NCBI GenBank assembly: GCA_003255025.1
Contig: QANY01003844.1
Span: forward strand, 991,652 to 1,055,651
Length of the DNA stretch: 64,000 nt
Source: Datisca glomerata
Taxonomy: Eukaryota > Streptophyta > Magnoliopsida > Cucurbitales > Datiscaceae
Direction of reading: 5' to 3'
Each line of letters starts with the position of its first letter. The stretch's first letter is position 1. The notes beneath the pieces are model-generated. The model saw only the letters and a list, made by a program, of their open reading frames with translations, was not told the origin of the DNA and ran no database searches. Made by a program: the position numbers and the translations under genes. Positions 61,331 to 64,000 of this stretch are shown piece by piece.

Positions 61331-64000
61331 CATTATTTATGCATGCAAATCATAAGAACTTATTTATTTATTTCAACAATATGTGTAATCCTATCATCAC
61401 AGTACTTGTTAATGAAAAAATTATTAGAAAAATAGAGATTATTGTGACTCAAGAAAAGATATTACCCAGAAAGATGATAAAACATTGTTGAAGATAATTA
61501 GACTCAGCCGTGGTGAACTACTATCCTTAAAGCCAATTCCGCGCTCTCATGGGAAGGGTCCCGGTGCATCAAAACATCCGGCCTCTAGGATTCAACAGCC
61601 TAAAACTTTATTTTTCGCACGTGCATGTATAGTAGAGAAACTACCAATGCCATATACCATATCCAGCATAGAAGAATGTAAAATTTTTTTATAAAAGATC
61701 GGAGTGATTTCCAAAACTATTGTCTTACACTTGAAAAGAAGAATAAAGCTTTGTTTTTATAGAAGCTAAAAGCTACAACGGTTAAGTAATTTTAATAGAC
61801 ATTTGAAACTGAAACATTGATAATATTATAAAATTTGTAACTCTCAAAATAAATGTTATTTAAATTTTGTAGCTCCAATTAATAAACTCAATAGTATTTT
61901 AATTTGTAACACACCTGAATTAATTCTAACTATTTTAATTTGTAACACACCCACATTAATTTCTTATAATCCACTACATGTGTTATACATTAAGAAAAAT
62001 ATTATGTTGGATCTTTCTAGAAAATGAATGCATAAGCATAAATGTCTTGTGACTTGAAAATATACCTTGAATCTAATATCTTTATGTAAAATGATCATCT
62101 TAGTACACACATTCAGTTCTCATAGTTCTTAGTTTCAAATCAGGGTGGCACAACAATGTGTCATACCAGAATCTCATGAGTGCTCTAGACAGAAAACTAT
62201 AACCTCTCATTGAAAACGGCCTCACTTTCACACTCACATAAGTCAACTCTATCTATATACTCAATCTCACTTTCACTACTCAATAAGAGATATGGATTGA
62301 TTAATAGTCTTACTCAATCAAACAATCATTACAACATTATTTATTATCCTCATGGCGACATCATAGAAAAGGGCAAATTTAAATAATATTCACAAATGAA
62401 TTAACAAGTGACTTATTCTTACCCATCGAACCTATTTCATAGGATCTCCAATCACATAGATTGGATTGCAATCACTACTAATTCAAATAATAAGCTCTAT
62501 TGCTATCCCCTCGATTATAGTTTACTAGTTTTTTCAACTAGCCCCCTTAGTCATTATATTTTATAATAATAATTTTGACATCGCATAATTTAGAGTTAAC
62601 TCAACATTTTATTATTGTTGTCTCATATTTTCAAATATCTAGGCAAATATTTCATCTCTCTAGTCATGACTTTATTTTAACTCGAGCATATGCCACTAAA
62701 TATCCATAATTAAATAAGAGGAATGAATCTCTCCCTTAAAGATATTTAATTAAAGTTTTTAGCTCCTCACTAGTCTTTCTAAAGGCAAAATGACATAAAA
62801 ATTTATTATCAGAGTTTGATAATCAATTGATCATTAAATCTTATTGCTCATCGGTCTCTAAAAATATCAAAATTTTGGATAATACAATATATATCTTTGT
62901 CATGATTTTTTCACATATAACAATTACACCTTGATAACTAAATGAACATTAAACTTTAATTTCATTTCTCAATTATATCAAAATTATAGATAGTAGTAAT
63001 AAAATCATCACGCACGCGCACGCACACAATTACATTTGGCTATAATACTTTCACTCATCATCTCAATTTTCTAAAATTGGATGATCTCAAGTTGTCAATG
63101 TGCAAATCAATAGAATTAAAGATTATACCTGGTATAACACCATTATACATCTACTTAATGCACAATAGGAATGCTAACTCAATTTTGTACTCCATAAAAT
63201 TCCACACTGATAATTTTAACTCTCACATAAAATTAGTAGTCAATATTGAATTACAACATAAAATAATAGTTAACACAAAAAGTTTAGCTCATACTCAAGA
63301 CTACTAACAGGAGCAATATGGTAGCACAAAAATATAATGCTCAAGTTTCATGCTCCAATTTAATATTCACAACATAAGTTATCACTTTCTAAAATTTGAA
63401 GTGTCTCACCTTTTTAGAGTAGCACTAAATTGTAAGACTAGAAATAGAGAAGATGATATGTGTGAAAATTAACATCAAATGACCAGACATTAATAACTCA
63501 ATAATTCAATAAGTAAATTGGCTCCACAATAAGTGTTTAAAATTATGCAAAAGTTGCAACTCTCCTTCAGCTAATATAATGATCATAATAGATATAAACT
63601 GCCAATACCTTGTACACTGATTTCAAAAACATTTGTTCAGCAATGTGTTTATGGTAGCAAAATAAAGGGAAAATTAGGTTTATAGTCCATTTTTATTACT
63701 GTTTTAGATGACCCAAAAGTTTCTTATTTACATAATTGATCGAATTTTTCTTTCTCTTTCTCCCTTCGTCCTTTCGTCTTCTCCCTTCATCTATGCATCT
63801 TTCTTCTCTCCCTTCATCTTCTCCCTTCGTCTTCTTTGCTTCTTTCTTCTCTGCCACTTTCTTATTTCTTCTTCTTCATTCGTCTTTTCACTTCATTGCT
63901 CTCTCCCTTTGGGGTCCATTTTTGGGTCTCGTGACCTATTTTTTCTGGTTTGGTGTATTTTTTTTATTTTTTATTTTCTTGATTTTATGGATTTCTCATC
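61331..64000. other. Non-genic stretch to the window end
   Basis: AT-rich, with no exon recognised. A short moderate-GC patch at about 61500-61690 has an open frame of 69 codons without family resemblance. 61900-62560 reads like a long LTR of a copia element (style only; no partner in the window). A short CACGCACGCGCACGCACAC tract lies at 63009-63027 and a pyrimidine-rich tract (CTTC/CTCCCTT) at 63745-63910. Confidence 0.4.

Noticed and set aside
61485..61694. 69-codon ORF with PRSHGKGPGASKHPASRIQQP
   Set aside because: No family recognised, no splice or promoter context; kept only as a note in the non-genic entry.

Overview
This is a stretch of plant nuclear DNA, most likely from a eudicot. 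The base composition is AT-rich, two genes have plant-type GT-AG introns and chloroplast-type products, and almost everything else is decayed plant transposable elements. I cannot name the species.

Genes (1-7.3 kb). Two real, apparently intact genes lie tail to tail. On + is the 3' part of an SLH-domain / coiled-coil protein gene (nine exons visible, stop at 3903). On - is a complete seven-exon gene for GET3D, the plastid ArsA/GET3-family ATPase (447 aa, start 7287, stop 4279). Its last intron uses a GC donor.

Repeats, left part (7.6-35 kb). A foldback element (about 7.6-9.5 kb) has ~500-bp inverted arms around a core of short palindromes. A LINE endonuclease scrap follows. Next is a complete but coding-poor LTR element (10,859-16,793, TSD CTCCT) filled with three kinds of tandem repeat, then a copia remnant and a small Helitron-like end. 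A 5'-truncated LINE on - (20.8-28.8 kb) is split by a full Ty1/copia element (21,812-26,624, TSD GAAAT); removing the copia restores the LINE frame. A second palindrome array (28.8-31.4 kb) has inverted arms and a CACTA-type right end. A copia gag fragment, a hAT-type MITE and a Helitron 3' end follow.

Repeats, right part (35-64 kb). The main feature is a nested stack. A Helitron-like repeat (38.3-58.4 kb) was entered by a pol-less Ty3/gypsy element on - (38,557-57,951, TSD ATGAG). That was entered by a Ty1/copia element on - with ~2-kb LTRs (43,632-55,657, TSD AGGTC/AGTTC). Its 5' LTR was entered by a PIF/Harbinger-like element (52,807-54,963), which holds a chimeric plastid insert: the 3' end of petA joined to a 23S rRNA piece. 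Beyond this lie a second Helitron-like copy, another hAT-like MITE, a LINE zinc-finger fragment and non-coding DNA.

Apart from the two plastid-protein genes no working gene was recognised. The value of the window is in the order of insertions and in two palindrome-array elements that share an unusual architecture.
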